Of a stretch of DNA of 64,000 bases, positions 22,242-33,134 are shown piece after piece. The DNA comes from Atherix ibis (Eukaryota > Arthropoda > Insecta > Diptera > Athericidae): assembly GCA_958298945.1 (NCBI GenBank), contig OY282607.1, positions 50,755,020 to 50,819,019 on the forward strand, given 5' to 3'. Numbering within the stretch: the stretch's first letter is position 1; every line of letters starts with the position of its first letter. The notes under the pieces were generated by a model. The model ran no database searches. It had not been told where the DNA came from and worked only from the letters and a program-made list of their open reading frames with translations. Both the position numbers and the translations under genes were made by a program.

Positions 22242-23420
22242 TATGTAGATTCCGACATTTTTTCCATTTTAAATGTATCAGTCTATAGAAAGGATAAAAC
22301 CTGCATTAGGAATTCACAGTACAAATAGAAAAAAAAAATAAAGCAAAAAGAAAATAAATTTTAAAATTGCATATACACGTATCTCTTAAAACGTAGTCGT
22401 GGCCAATATTTACATGAAATAATCTTTAAAAAGTAAATGGCAAGCATTGTTTTATCGATTTAAATAAAAATTGCATAAACTTTTGCAATTTTTCTGTATT
22501 TTTTTGGAAATTTGAAAACCAAACAGTTAAAAAATCACCCATTATATTTATAAAACATATTAGAATGGCACAAGTAGCTAAATTTGTATTCTACTTTTCA
22601 ACAAGTTGATTTTTAATAATAAAATGGTTGTTCAAGATACATACAATTCTAAATCGAGTTTTTATTTTGTTCAATTATTCAACATTGTACGCAAAATAGC
22701 GATAATATGTACAATTAATATGGAATTAATAAACGCTTTATTTAAACTAAGAATAATAAAAAAAAACTAACGACCGATAATCAAAACAGGGTGATCGGTT
22801 GAATTTCATAATTGCTCCGTATTGTAATTGATTGGTTGGTTTGGTCTATGACTAAAATAGACTGTGGTTTTGAGTTGTGATAATTAGTTTTGATATTTAG
22901 TTTCTATTTTTTATGGAACTATTATTAATATTTAATAGTTTTTGTAAATATTTCGGAAAGTTTTCCGGAATATTGGTGAAATAGTTTTTGAATACCTTTT
23001 GGAAATAGGTTCCTGAGATGTTTAAATACTTTTCTTGAATACTTTTAAAAACATTTTTGAATTACTTGGTGAAATATATTTTTTTTATATACCTTTTTAT
23101 GTACAATTATTGAAAGTGGAAGTTTTTAGTGGTAATTGCGTACCAAGATCGGTCTTGGGTACGATACCAAAGTGCACAAGGTAGCGGAACGGCGCCATTT
23201 TGGTGTAAGTGTGTGGAAAGTTGGCGTCGGTTGTCCACGCGCATAGGGCATGTGCCTCTGCTACCCACGAACATTGTAAAAGAGGTGAGCAGTAGAGCGG
23301 TGCGAATTACGGTAATTTGTTCAGAGCAGAAACAATCTGTTCTTGTCGCGGAGAAGTGGAACAAACAAAATACAGCCGAGATAAAGTCTTCGGAGATAGC
23401 AACTCCCCAAGTTAATATTA
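22242..23420 (+). repeat. Repeat I copy 2 (left part, up to the Helitron)
   Basis: Near-identical to 9816-11006, including the same near-palindrome and GC-richer segment. It is interrupted at 23420/23421 by the Helitron and continues at 30516. The left edge coincides with the TIR of the CACTA-like element, so the first part of the gypsy relic seen in copy 1 is absent here. Confidence 0.82.
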
Positions 23421-23814
23421 TCTAATATATAAAATTCTCGTGTCACAGTTTTCGTTCCCATACTCCTCCGAAACGGCTTGACCGATTCTCATGAAATTTT
23501 GTGAGCGTATTGAGTAGGTCTGAGAATCGGCCAACATCTATTTTTCATCCCCCTAAATGTTAGGGGTAGTCCACCCCTGAATTTTTTTTTTTATTTTTTA
23601 GACAAAATTTTTAGTTTCTATTTTTTTATGATACAACATACAAAAATACATACAATCCTTAATTTTTACCCTTCAACGATCAACCCTCATTTTTTAATAG
23701 CCATTTTAGTAATTTAATCATTTTTTATCTCCGGTCGAAAACTGATCAATCGTCATTTAATTAGTTAACCTCGCCAGATGTCTTCAGGTGTCACTTCTGA
23801 CCCAGTAAACAGCA

Positions 23815-25260
23815 CGGAGTAGGGATGAGAACGAAGCCGGTCTCCTTTCTTTCTCACTCCCTACACAGTTGTCGGCCATCATTATTGTTTATACATCAAG
23901 TGTAGTAGTAACGTTGACAATTATTATTTTGCTATCTCAGTGTGCCGGTCTCCTTTCTTTCTCACTCCCTACACAGTTGTCGGCCATCATTATTGTTTAT
24001 ACATCAAGTGTAGTAGTAACGTTGACAATTATCATTTTGCTATCTCAGTGTAACTCTCATATAAACTTTTAATCATTCCTATTTTATCAATAATAATTAA
24101 ATTATCAATTTTGAGTGTATTTTGCACGATTAGTTTATCAAGTGATTTTATAACCACAAAAGTACTCAACACGTGACACGAGCTTCCAATAACAACGGAT
24201 TTTGTGTTGTAAGTATATTTTTTTTTATTTATATCGAAAATGTTGTTGATCTTATGAAAATCTTAATTCACGGAGTAGGGATGAGAACGAAGCCGGTCTC
24301 CTTTCTTTCTCACTCCCTACACAGTTGTCGGCCATCATTATTGTTTATACATCAAGTGTAGTAGTAACGTTGACAATTATTATTTTGCTATCTCAGTGTG
24401 CCGGTCTCCTTTCTTTCTCACTCCCTACACAGTTGTCGGCCATCATTATTGTTTATACATCAAGTGTAGTAGTAACGTTGACAATTATTATTTTGCTATC
24501 TCAGTGTGCCGGTCTCCTTTCTTTCTCACTCCCTACACAGTTGTCGGCCATCATTATTGTTTATACAACAAGTGTAGTAGTAACGTTGACAATTATTATT
24601 TTGCTATCTCAGTGTAACTCTCATATAAGCTTTTAATCATTCCTATTTTATCAATAATAATTAAATTATCAATTTTGAGTGTATTTTGCACGATTAGTTT
24701 ATCAAGTGATTTTATAACCACAAAAGTACTCAACACGTGACACGAGCTTCCAGTAACAACGGATTTTGTGTTGTAAGTATAATTTTTTTTATTTATATCG
24801 AAAATGTTGTTGATCTTATGAAAATCTTAATTCACGGAGTAGGGATGAGAACGAAGCCGGTCTCCTTTCTTTCTCACTCCCTACACAGTTGTCGGCCATC
24901 ATTATTGTTTATACATCAAGTGTAGTAGTAACGTTGACAATTATTATTTTGCTATCTCAGTGTGCCGGTCTCCTTTCTTTCTCACTCCCTACACAGTTGT
25001 CGGCCATCATTATTGTTTATACATCAAGTGTAGTAGTAACGTTGACAATTATCATTTTGCTATCTCAGTGTAACTCTCATATAAACTTTTAATCATTCCT
25101 ATTTTATCAATAATAATTAAATTATCAATTTTGAGTGTATTTTGCACGATTAGTTTATCAAGTGATTTTATAACCACAAAAGTACTCAACACGTGACACG
25201 AGCTTCCAATAACAACGGATTTTGTGTTGTAAGTATACTTTTTTTTATTTATATCGAAAA
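23815..25260 (+). repeat. Nested 108-bp minisatellite in the Helitron leader
   Basis: A 108-bp unit starting GCCGGTCTCC occurs in blocks of 2, 3 and 2 copies (23836, 23944; 24292, 24400, 24508; 24856, 24964). Each block is embedded in a longer unit beginning CGGAGTAGGGATGAG (23815, 24271, 24835), so the larger periods are 456 and 564 bp (456 plus one 108-bp unit). Sequence differences between copies are few. Open frames running through the units are a consequence of the period being divisible by three; I do not call a gene. Confidence 0.88.
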
Positions 25261-25618
25261 TGTTGTTGATCTTATGAAAATGTAATTTTAATTTAATTTT
25301 ATTAAAAAAATGTAATTGAACAATTAAGATTTTCATAGTTTCCAAAAATTCAATCATTATGAATCTTTATTTTGAAATGTCAATGGAAATATTGGTTGTA
25401 TGAAAAAATTATAAGAGACAATGTTTTCATAAAATTTAATTTTTTACTTTTGTTTGAAAAATTTTTCCATAAAACTTATATTTTTGTTAAACTTTCATAA
25501 ATTAAAACTAATCATTTCAAAACTGTGGCAAAAATCCTGGCCCTAATTATACTTTTAACATTTTTCATCATTAAGTAATTTCAATAATTCTATTTATGTG
25601 TGTTTTGTACAGTGAGCA

Positions 25619-28600
25619 ATGCCAAGAAAACGCAAAGGGGCTGATTTGAGCCGTAATACAAGTAAGTCTCGAAACTTGCGAAATAGAAGATCCGAAAGAA
25701 ACGAAGAAGAAATCCAGCAACAAAATACTGATGCACGTGTCAGAATGGCGCAATTGCATCAAGAAGAGCCAGACGATACACGAGCTGAACGCAATGAAGT
25801 CAGAAGATTAGAACAACGACAATCACGCCGTTTCACAGTCAATAGACGCAGAACAAATGACCAACAACGACAACAGGTACATCGAGCATTTATATCTGAT
25901 TCGTTCCTGCGTCTAGCATTCCAGTATGAGCCCGATATTGAATATTATGCTCATTCAAAAGTGGTAATTGGTGCTATGGACAAGGAATGTCCGCATTGTC
26001 ATGCTCTAAAATTCAAAAATGAGCCAGCTGGGATGTGTTGCGCGTCAGGAAAAGTGCAACTACCTGAAATTGAAACACCACCTGAACCATTGAACGGCTT
26101 ACTTATCGGCACGGATCCAGATTCTAACGTGCTCCTGAAGTCAATTCGAAGATTCAATTCATGCTTTCAAATGACATCGTTCGGTGCAACAGAAATAGTT
26201 CGAAATACTAATGCAAATGCTCAACAATTCAATTCTACATTCAAAATCAGAGGCCAAGTTTATCATAAAATGGGCTCACTGCTGCCAATGCCAAACGAAC
26301 CACATAAATTTTTACAAATCTACTTTATGGGCGGCGAGGATTCCGGAAACGCACTTGCCAATCGCGTGAATGCACGTTGTGATTATAATAACCTTGATTC
26401 ACTTTATGCCAGGCGCATCGTCAGTGAGCTAGATGCTCTTTTGAACGAGCACAACGAGTTGTTGAAAATATTCAAATCACATATGCACCAATTACAAAGC
26501 GATAATCACGCTATCGTCATTAATCCTGATAAAACACCAGCTGGAGAGCATATTCGTAGATTCAATGCACCCGTTGTTGATGATGTTGCTGGAATCATGG
26601 TTGGCGATTGTACAGCTGCACGAGAAATTGTGATTCGTAGAAGAAATAATAATCTTCAGTTCATTGCTGACACACATCGTTCATATGACGCTCTCCAATA
26701 TCCGCTAATATTTTGGAAGGGACAAGACGGATATTGCATAAACATAAAACAACGAGATCCCGTATCAGGTACTTCATTGATTATTAATTTGATCATTAAT
26801 CATTTAACAAAACAATTAAATTATTGAACGTAATAAATTTAAATTAATTTTTATGAATAAATTACAGGAGCTGAAACAAACAAGAACGTTAGCTCAAAGG
26901 ATTATTATGCGTACCGATTAATGATTAGACGTGGCCTGGACAACGTCATTTTACGATGTCGTGAGCTTTGTCAACAATTCATGGTCGACATGTACGCGAA
27001 GATTGAGAGCGAACGACTACGATACTTACGATATAATCAACAAAAGCTGCGCGCGGAAGAGTACATTCATTTGCGAGACGCTATCAACAACAACGCCGAC
27101 GTCGCCGAAATTGGTAACCATGTCATTTTACCATCATCGTACGTAGGCAGTCCACGTCATATGCAAGAATATATACAGGATGCTCTGACTTTCGTGCGCG
27201 AATATGGACGACCATGTTTATTTATCACGTTCACATGTAATCCAAAATGGCCAGAGATTACATCTTTGCTACTGCCTGGCCAAAATGCAATACATCGCCA
27301 TGACATTACAGCACGTGTGTTCAGACAAAAGTTGAAGTCTTTAATAAGTTTCATTACTAAATCACATGTATTCGGTCCCACACGTTGCTGGATGTATTCG
27401 GTTGAGTGGCAAAAGCGAGGATTACCTCATGCACACATTTTGGTTTGGTTCATCGACAAAATCCGTCCTGAAGAAATCGATAGTATCATTTCTGCTGAAA
27501 TTCCAGATCCATCCACTGACCAACTGCTGTTTGATATTGTTACAACAAACATGATTCATGGTCCATGTGGTACTCTTAATAGTTCATCGCCTTGCATGGC
27601 TGATGGAAAATGTACTAAAAATTTCCCTAAAGATTTTACCAATGATACGGTCACAAATGTCGACGGATACCCAATATATCGTCGAAGAAATCCTGAAAAT
27701 GGCGGACAATCATTTATTAAAAATATCATCAACACAGACATTGATATTGACAATCGTTGGGTGGTGCCATATTCGCCTCTGCTGAGCAAGACATATAATG
27801 CTCATATTAATGTTGAGTTCTGCAGTTCTGTGAAGAGCATCAAATACATTTGCAAGTATGTCCATAAAGGCAGTGATATGGCTGTGTTTAGAGTGGAAAA
27901 TACTAATGTGAATGCTCCTCCAATGAATAAAAACGATGAAATAACGCTCTACCAAATTGGTCGGTACATCAGCTCCAATGAAGCTGCTTGGCGTATCTTT
28001 GGTTTTCCAATTCATGAACGGGATCCAGCAGTTGTTCAGTTAGCCATCCATCTTGAAAACGGTCAGCGTGTATTTTTCACGAACGAGACAGCGATTGATC
28101 GTGCAATAAATCCACCTAAAACTACACTCACTGCATTTTTTGAATTGTGTAATCGTGCGGATGATTTTGGTGCCTTTGCACGAACATTACTCTATTCACA
28201 AGTACCACGCTATTTCACATGGACTCAAACAAAAACATGGATGCCCCGCAAGCAAGGCTCACCAGTTGCTGCATGTCTCAATTTATTTAAATCAAACGCC
28301 TTGGGGCCATTATTTACAGTCAATCCAAGACACACTGAGTGCTTTTATCTTCGACTGTTGTTGGTTAATGTTACTGGCCCATTATCATTTCAAGATATAC
28401 GTAAAGTGAATGGGCAACAATATCCAACGTATAAAGATGCATGCCTTGCACTCGGCTTGCTGGAAGACGACAACCAGTGGGAATGCATGCTTGCTGAAGC
28501 TGCATTGAACTGTACAGCAATACAAATTCGTCTACTATTCGCTATAGTGTTAACTACATGTTTCCCAGCCCGAGCACAGATATTATGGGAAAATCACAAA

Positions 28601-30228
28601 GATTCAATGACTGATGATATATTGCATCAACATCGTATACGGTGCCACGATCTAACCATAACATTCAGCTCGAAATGTACAATGAAGCATTGATTGCTAT
28701 TGAGGATCTTTGCATTGTCATTGCCAACTTACCACTTAGTAATTTCGGTATGAATTCGCCAAATCGAACTGCATCTGATTTAATGAATACTGAAATGAAT
28801 CGTGAACTGCAGTACAGTACTGTAGAAATGGCAGCGATTGTTGCCCGCAATGTCCCACTAATGAATGAGGAACAAAGAACCATTTATGATCGCATTATGC
28901 TCGCAGTTTCAGCTGGACAAGGTGGGTTCTTCTTTTTGGATGCACCGGGTGGAACTGGCAAAACATTCGTTATTTCGCTAATTCTTGCTGAAATACGATC
29001 AAATAATGGTATCGCATTGGCCGTTGCATCATCGGGCATTGCAGCAACTTTATTGGATGGAGGTAGAACAGCTCATTCAGTATTTAAGCTGCCACTAAAT
29101 ATTCAGAATAACCCTGACGCAGTATGCAACATTAAGAAACAATCGTCCATGGCCACTGTGCTGAAACGGTGTAAAATTATTATTTGGGATGAATGTACTA
29201 TGGCACACAAACATTCACTTGAGGCGTTGAACAGGACATTGAAAGATATTAAAAACAGTGACAAACTATTTGGCGGAACTCTGTTGGTCCTTTCAGGTGA
29301 TTTCAGACAAACACTTCCAGTCATTCCACGTTCAACATACGCTGATGAGATCAACGCTTGCTTAAAATCATCTCCATTGTGGCGTAATGTTGAAAAATTA
29401 CAGCTAAAAATAAATATGCGCGTTCAAATGCTTCAAGATCCATCCGCTGAAACATTTTCAAAACAACTCTTAGATATCGGTGATGGAAAAGTTGCTATAG
29501 ATGAAACTGGATACGTAAAATTACCGACCGATTTCTGCACAATCGCTGATTCGCAAGATACTCTCATTGAACAAATATTTCCCGATGTACACACACAGTA
29601 CATAAATCATGAGTGGCTTGCAGAAAGAGCGATTTTAGCGGCAAAAAATGTAGACGTTGACAATTTAAATCTGAAGATACAAATGTTGTTGCCAGGGAAC
29701 TTGGTATCATATAAATCTATTGATACAGTTTGCGACGACAGCGAAGCAGTAAATTTTCCCACAGAGTTTTTGAACTCACTGGATTTGCCAGGCATGCCAC
29801 CGCATAATTTACAATTAAAGGTTGGATCTCCAATTATCTTGCTTCGTAATTTGAACCCGCCCCGGCTGTGCAACGGTACGCGATTAGTCATTCAAAAATT
29901 AATGAAAAACGTGATCGAAGCCAGAATTTTAAATGGCAAGTTCAGAGGTGAAAATATACTCATACCACGGATTCCTATTATACCTACAGATGTGCCAATT
30001 CAATTCAAACGTATTCAGTTTCCGATTAGATTGGCATTTGCAATGACTATCAACAAATCCCAAGGTCAAACGATGTCTGTTTGTGGATTAGATTTGAGAA
30101 CACCATGTTTTTCACACGGACAATTATACGTGGCATGCTCTCGAGTGGGTAAACCATCCAGTTTGTTTGTGTTAGCTAGAGATGGACTAACAAAAAATAT
30201 TGTTCACGCTATAGCATTAAGAGATTGA
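25619..30228 (+). pseudogene. Helitron RepHel protein (Rep endonuclease plus Pif1-type helicase), one intron, one frameshift
   Basis: Exon 1 is 25619-26768 (402-codon frame from ATG, basic Arg-rich N-terminus, then Cys/His pairs near CPHC). A 99-bp GT-AG intron (26769-26867) joins in frame to exon 2. The Rep domain follows, with the HUH motif LPHAHILVW at about 27428 and the two-tyrosine motif KYICKYVHKG at about 27845-27860. Near 28650-28670 the frame shifts by one base. The helicase part then has Walker A GGTGKT (about 28950), IIWDECTM, SGDFRQTLPVI, the KINMRVQ motif, LAFAMTINKSQGQTM and VACSRVG, ending at 30228. Together about 1500 residues, the family's usual size. It nicks and unwinds DNA for rolling-circle transposition. 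Only the frameshift is visibly harmful. Confidence 0.92.
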
Positions 30229-30515
30229 TATTGTTTAATAGTGTTACTGTCGTAATTGTTTAATTAATGATATATAATTTTAAGGAATAAATTATAATAA
30301 CTTAAAAATAATGTTTGCCTTTTGTTATTTTTATATTCCCTCATCGTTCACAGCGCTCCATGCTTATTTCACGCATATACCACATTCTTACATACATACA
30401 ATATACATATTCTAACATACATACATACTTACAATAAGTAAGCTATTTTGTGTCTACACTAGAAATGACTAGGAAATTATTTATATGGCAAAACAACGTT
30501 TACCGGGTCAGCTAG
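30229..30515 (+). other. Helitron 3' untranslated end with terminal hairpin
   Basis: This stretch is AT-rich with a CATA/TACATA microsatellite near 30390-30435, followed by the hairpin at 30487-30504 and the CTAG terminus at 30512-30515. The hairpin is the usual transposition terminator of Helitrons. Confidence 0.85.
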
Positions 30516-30533
30516 TATGTATATAATAATATT

Positions 30534-32108
30534 CGCCTGCACGGGGAAGTCGGGTATTACATTACCCAACTCTTGACTGGGCATGGATGCTTCCGGGCAA
30601 ACTTGCACAGATTCAAGAGAACTGACTCCCCAAAATGTCATCATTAAGTAATTTATTAGAAATTGCTAGAAATTTGACGAAATGCGGAAACCGGGAATTT
30701 CTCTCTTTCGGTAAGTTGACATCGTCATTTTTACTAAACAAAATAACAAATATTTAGTTTGTGATGTGCCTAAATGGCTATTAGTGATTTATTTTAAATC
30801 ACACGATGCGGGCAACGTCGTTAGTGATTTATTTACGGTATCACACGAGGCGGGCAACGGCGTGGCATCATAGCCACCCATTGACATCCTGGCAGGAGAG
30901 GGGAACGCCAACATCGTGGGAAGAAGGAAGAGCGGCGAAAGGTCCTCTGCGAATAGGAGAGACCCGAGTGTCTTCGCCTCTGTCAAGAGAGATGGGACAG
31001 CTCGACGAAGGGTCGGTGGACTCATCATCGGCTGATCGCAGATGTCACCAAATGGGTCACTCGCCTGCACGGGGAAGTCGTGTATTACATTACCCAACTC
31101 TTGACTGGGCATGGATGCTTCCGGGCATACTTGCACAGATTCAAGACAACTGACTTCCCAAAATGTCATCATTAAGTAATTTATTAGAAATTGCTAGAAA
31201 TTTGACGAAATGCGGAAACCGGGAATTTCTTTCTTTCGGTAAGTTGACATCGTCATTTTTACTAAACAAAATAACAAATATTTAGTTTGTGATGTGCCTA
31301 AATGGCTATTAGTGATTTATTTTAAATCACACGATGCGGGCAACGTCGTTAGTGATTTATTTACGGTATCACTCGAGGCGGGCAACGGCGTGGCATCATA
31401 GCCACCCATTGACATCCTGACAGGAGAGGGGAACGCCAACATCGTGGGAAGAAGGAAGAGCGGCGAAAGGTCCTCTGCGAAGAGGAGAGACCCGAGTGTC
31501 TTCGCCTCTGTCAAGAGAGATGGGACAGCTCGACGAAGGGTCGGTGGACTCATTATCGGCTGATCGCAGATGTCACCAAATGGGTCACTCGCCTGCACGG
31601 GGAAGTCGTGTATTACATTACCCAACTCTTGACTGGGCATGGATGCTTCCGGGCATACTTGCACAGATTCAAGACAACTGACTTCCCAAAATGTCATCAT
31701 TGCCGCGATATGATCGAAGATGCAGAACACGTGTTCTTCCAATGCCCCTTCTACGAGGGGACACGGGTAGAACTGGAGAGAAATCTGGACCGTTCCATCA
31801 GTCCAGAAAACATAGTGGAGTGCATGATGAAGAGCCAATCGGCTTGGAACAGAGAACGAAGAATAGACCGCGAGGCGTCATAACACCAGGACAGCAGTAA
31901 CATCAAATAAGAACGCCCCGGCGAAGTAGTATTTACAAATAGTGCCGCCGGGGAACCATCGTTCCGGGAGAAAGGTTAGAGGTGTATGTTAGGTTTTAGG
32001 GTGGTAAAAATCCCTCTTAACTCGTCTGGCAGGTAGAAGGTTTTCCAGGCGAGTACCTTTTGAAGGTTTCCCCCTGTACCTCATTAATCTAAACTTAAAA
32101 AAAAAAAT
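30534..32108 (+). repeat. Tandem array B: R1-tail fragments, 528-bp period
   Basis: Fragments lie at 30534-30645 (partial), 30863-31173 and 31391-32108. The first two end after TCATCATT and continue AAGTAATTTATTAG into identical 217-bp spacers. The period is 528 bp. The spacer contains a perfect 8-bp hairpin (GTGATTTA/TAAATCAC, 30784-30802) and a 42-bp sub-repeat with GCGGGCAACG. Only the last fragment has the full 3' end. The left junction is the same as for array A and comes from repeat I. Confidence 0.87.
31391..32108 (+). pseudogene. R1-clade ORF2 C-terminus and complete 3' UTR with poly(A), array B
   Basis: The same ORF2 end as in array A terminates at TAA 31881-31883. The 3' UTR of about 210 bp follows, with a CCCCGGCG/CGCCGGGG inverted pair and a run of A at 32097-32108, the expected non-LTR tail. 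It lacks all RT and endonuclease sequence, so it can only have moved, if at all, through enzyme supplied by a full R1-type element. Confidence 0.82.
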
Positions 32109-32270
32109 AGTCAGTCGTAGGATAGCACTCATCAGTAACACGTACTAACTTAACATGAAAACCATATCATAACTTTCAATTTGAAAGAAAACTAAGTGAA
32201 TTTTATAATTTATTTTAAAAAAACAAATCGGTATATTACATCTATATATAAGTTAAATATAACGGCATAA
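32109..32270. repeat. Flank shared by arrays B and C, copy 1
   Basis: About 150 bp after the poly(A) are nearly identical to 39742-39890. They are either the common target of two insertions or part of a larger duplicated block. No gene is recognised. Confidence 0.7.
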
Positions 32271-32615
32271 AAACTCGCCAACATAAAATTTAACATTCCT
32301 GAAACCTCATATTTCGTACGAGAACTGTAGAACTAAATCGCTCCCACGGAATATGCTGACGATGCGTCTGGCTATTAACGCGCGAGGCACAGGTAGAGCT
32401 TGCACACATAATTGTAATGATATTAATTATTAGTCTAATTTTGTCTTTCAATAAATACAATCTTTGTTCTGAACTTAACAGAAACTTCAAATTGTTTTTG
32501 TAATACAACATTTTTGAAGTGAATTATTAACTTATACTATAGTTAATTTAAAACCATGCGTTTTAGGTAAAAAACCGAAAGATTGGAGCAGATTAAGAAA
32601 CAGTTATTCTGTTAG
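32271..32615. other. Unassigned AT-rich stretch
   Basis: No coding region or repeat in this stretch is recognised. One GC-richer patch (32340-32400) is unexplained. Confidence 0.4.
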
Positions 32616-32987
32616 GTGGATTCGTTTGTGTTCAATGTGAGTGTGTTTTCTTATTTTTTTTTTACAAAAAAACCATACGATTTTGTTTGTTTGTTGCAAA
32701 TCAATGTTGATGCATTTTTTTTTTATTTAATGTGGAAAACTTCATAGTTTCGAACAACGCAGATTGACGTTGTTCGAAACTATGAAGTTTTCCACATTCT
32801 TTGGGATAGCGGAGAATACAGTAACTACGTTGAGTGGATTCGTTTCTGTTCAATGGGAGTGTTTTTTTATTATTTTTTTTTTTCAAAAAAACAATACGAT
32901 TTTGTTTGTTTGTTGCAAATCAATGTTGATGTATTTTTTTTTATTAAATGTGTAAAACATCATAGTTTCGAACAACGCAGATTGACA
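32616..32987. repeat. Direct repeat pair with a 31-bp perfect inverted repeat
   Basis: Two diverged copies of about 150 bp start with GTGGATTCGTTT at 32616 and 32834 (218 bp apart) and end AACGCAGATTGAC. Between them, 32729-32759 and 32768-32798 form a perfect 31-bp inverted repeat around an 8-base spacer. The structure suggests fold-back or partial inverted duplication of an element end. Confidence 0.75.
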
Positions 32988-33134
32988 TCGAGAGAGTACA
33001 GACGACAAACGTTTCGTTACGTATTGAAATTCGGTGAGTTTCTTTTGATTTCATTTTTTGAGCGAAAAGAAGTAAAAAGCCGTTCGAACACTTTTATTCC
33101 ATCAATGTTAATGCTTTTTTTTTTTATATATATT

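Larger units (their letters stand above)
23421..30515 (+). mobile_element. Helitron, 7095 bp, nearly complete
   Basis: The 5' end is TCTAATATATAAAATTC after an A, and the 3' end is GGGTCAGCTAG before a T, the A-TC...CTAG-T rule for Helitrons. A hairpin (GGCAAA..TTTACC, 30487-30504, one mismatch) precedes CTAG by seven bases. The leader carries a 108-bp minisatellite, and a large RepHel gene fills 25619-30228. The empty site at 11006/11007 in repeat I copy 1 (..AATACTA/TATGTATA..) fixes both ends without any target duplication, as expected. Confidence 0.95.

Noticed and set aside
23869..25092. Hydrophobic repeated frames (SAIIIVYTSSVVVTLTIIILL) in the Helitron leader as a membrane protein
   Set aside because: The frame follows from a 108-bp repeat divisible by three, more than one frame is open, and no initiation context or family is evident.
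23815..25260. CRISPR-like array
   Set aside because: Units are contiguous or nested 108-bp repeats without unique spacers of constant length, and the context is a eukaryotic Helitron.
28665..29891. Minus-strand frames within the Helitron helicase
   Set aside because: Shadows of the helicase frame, which carries Walker A and B and the other helicase motifs.
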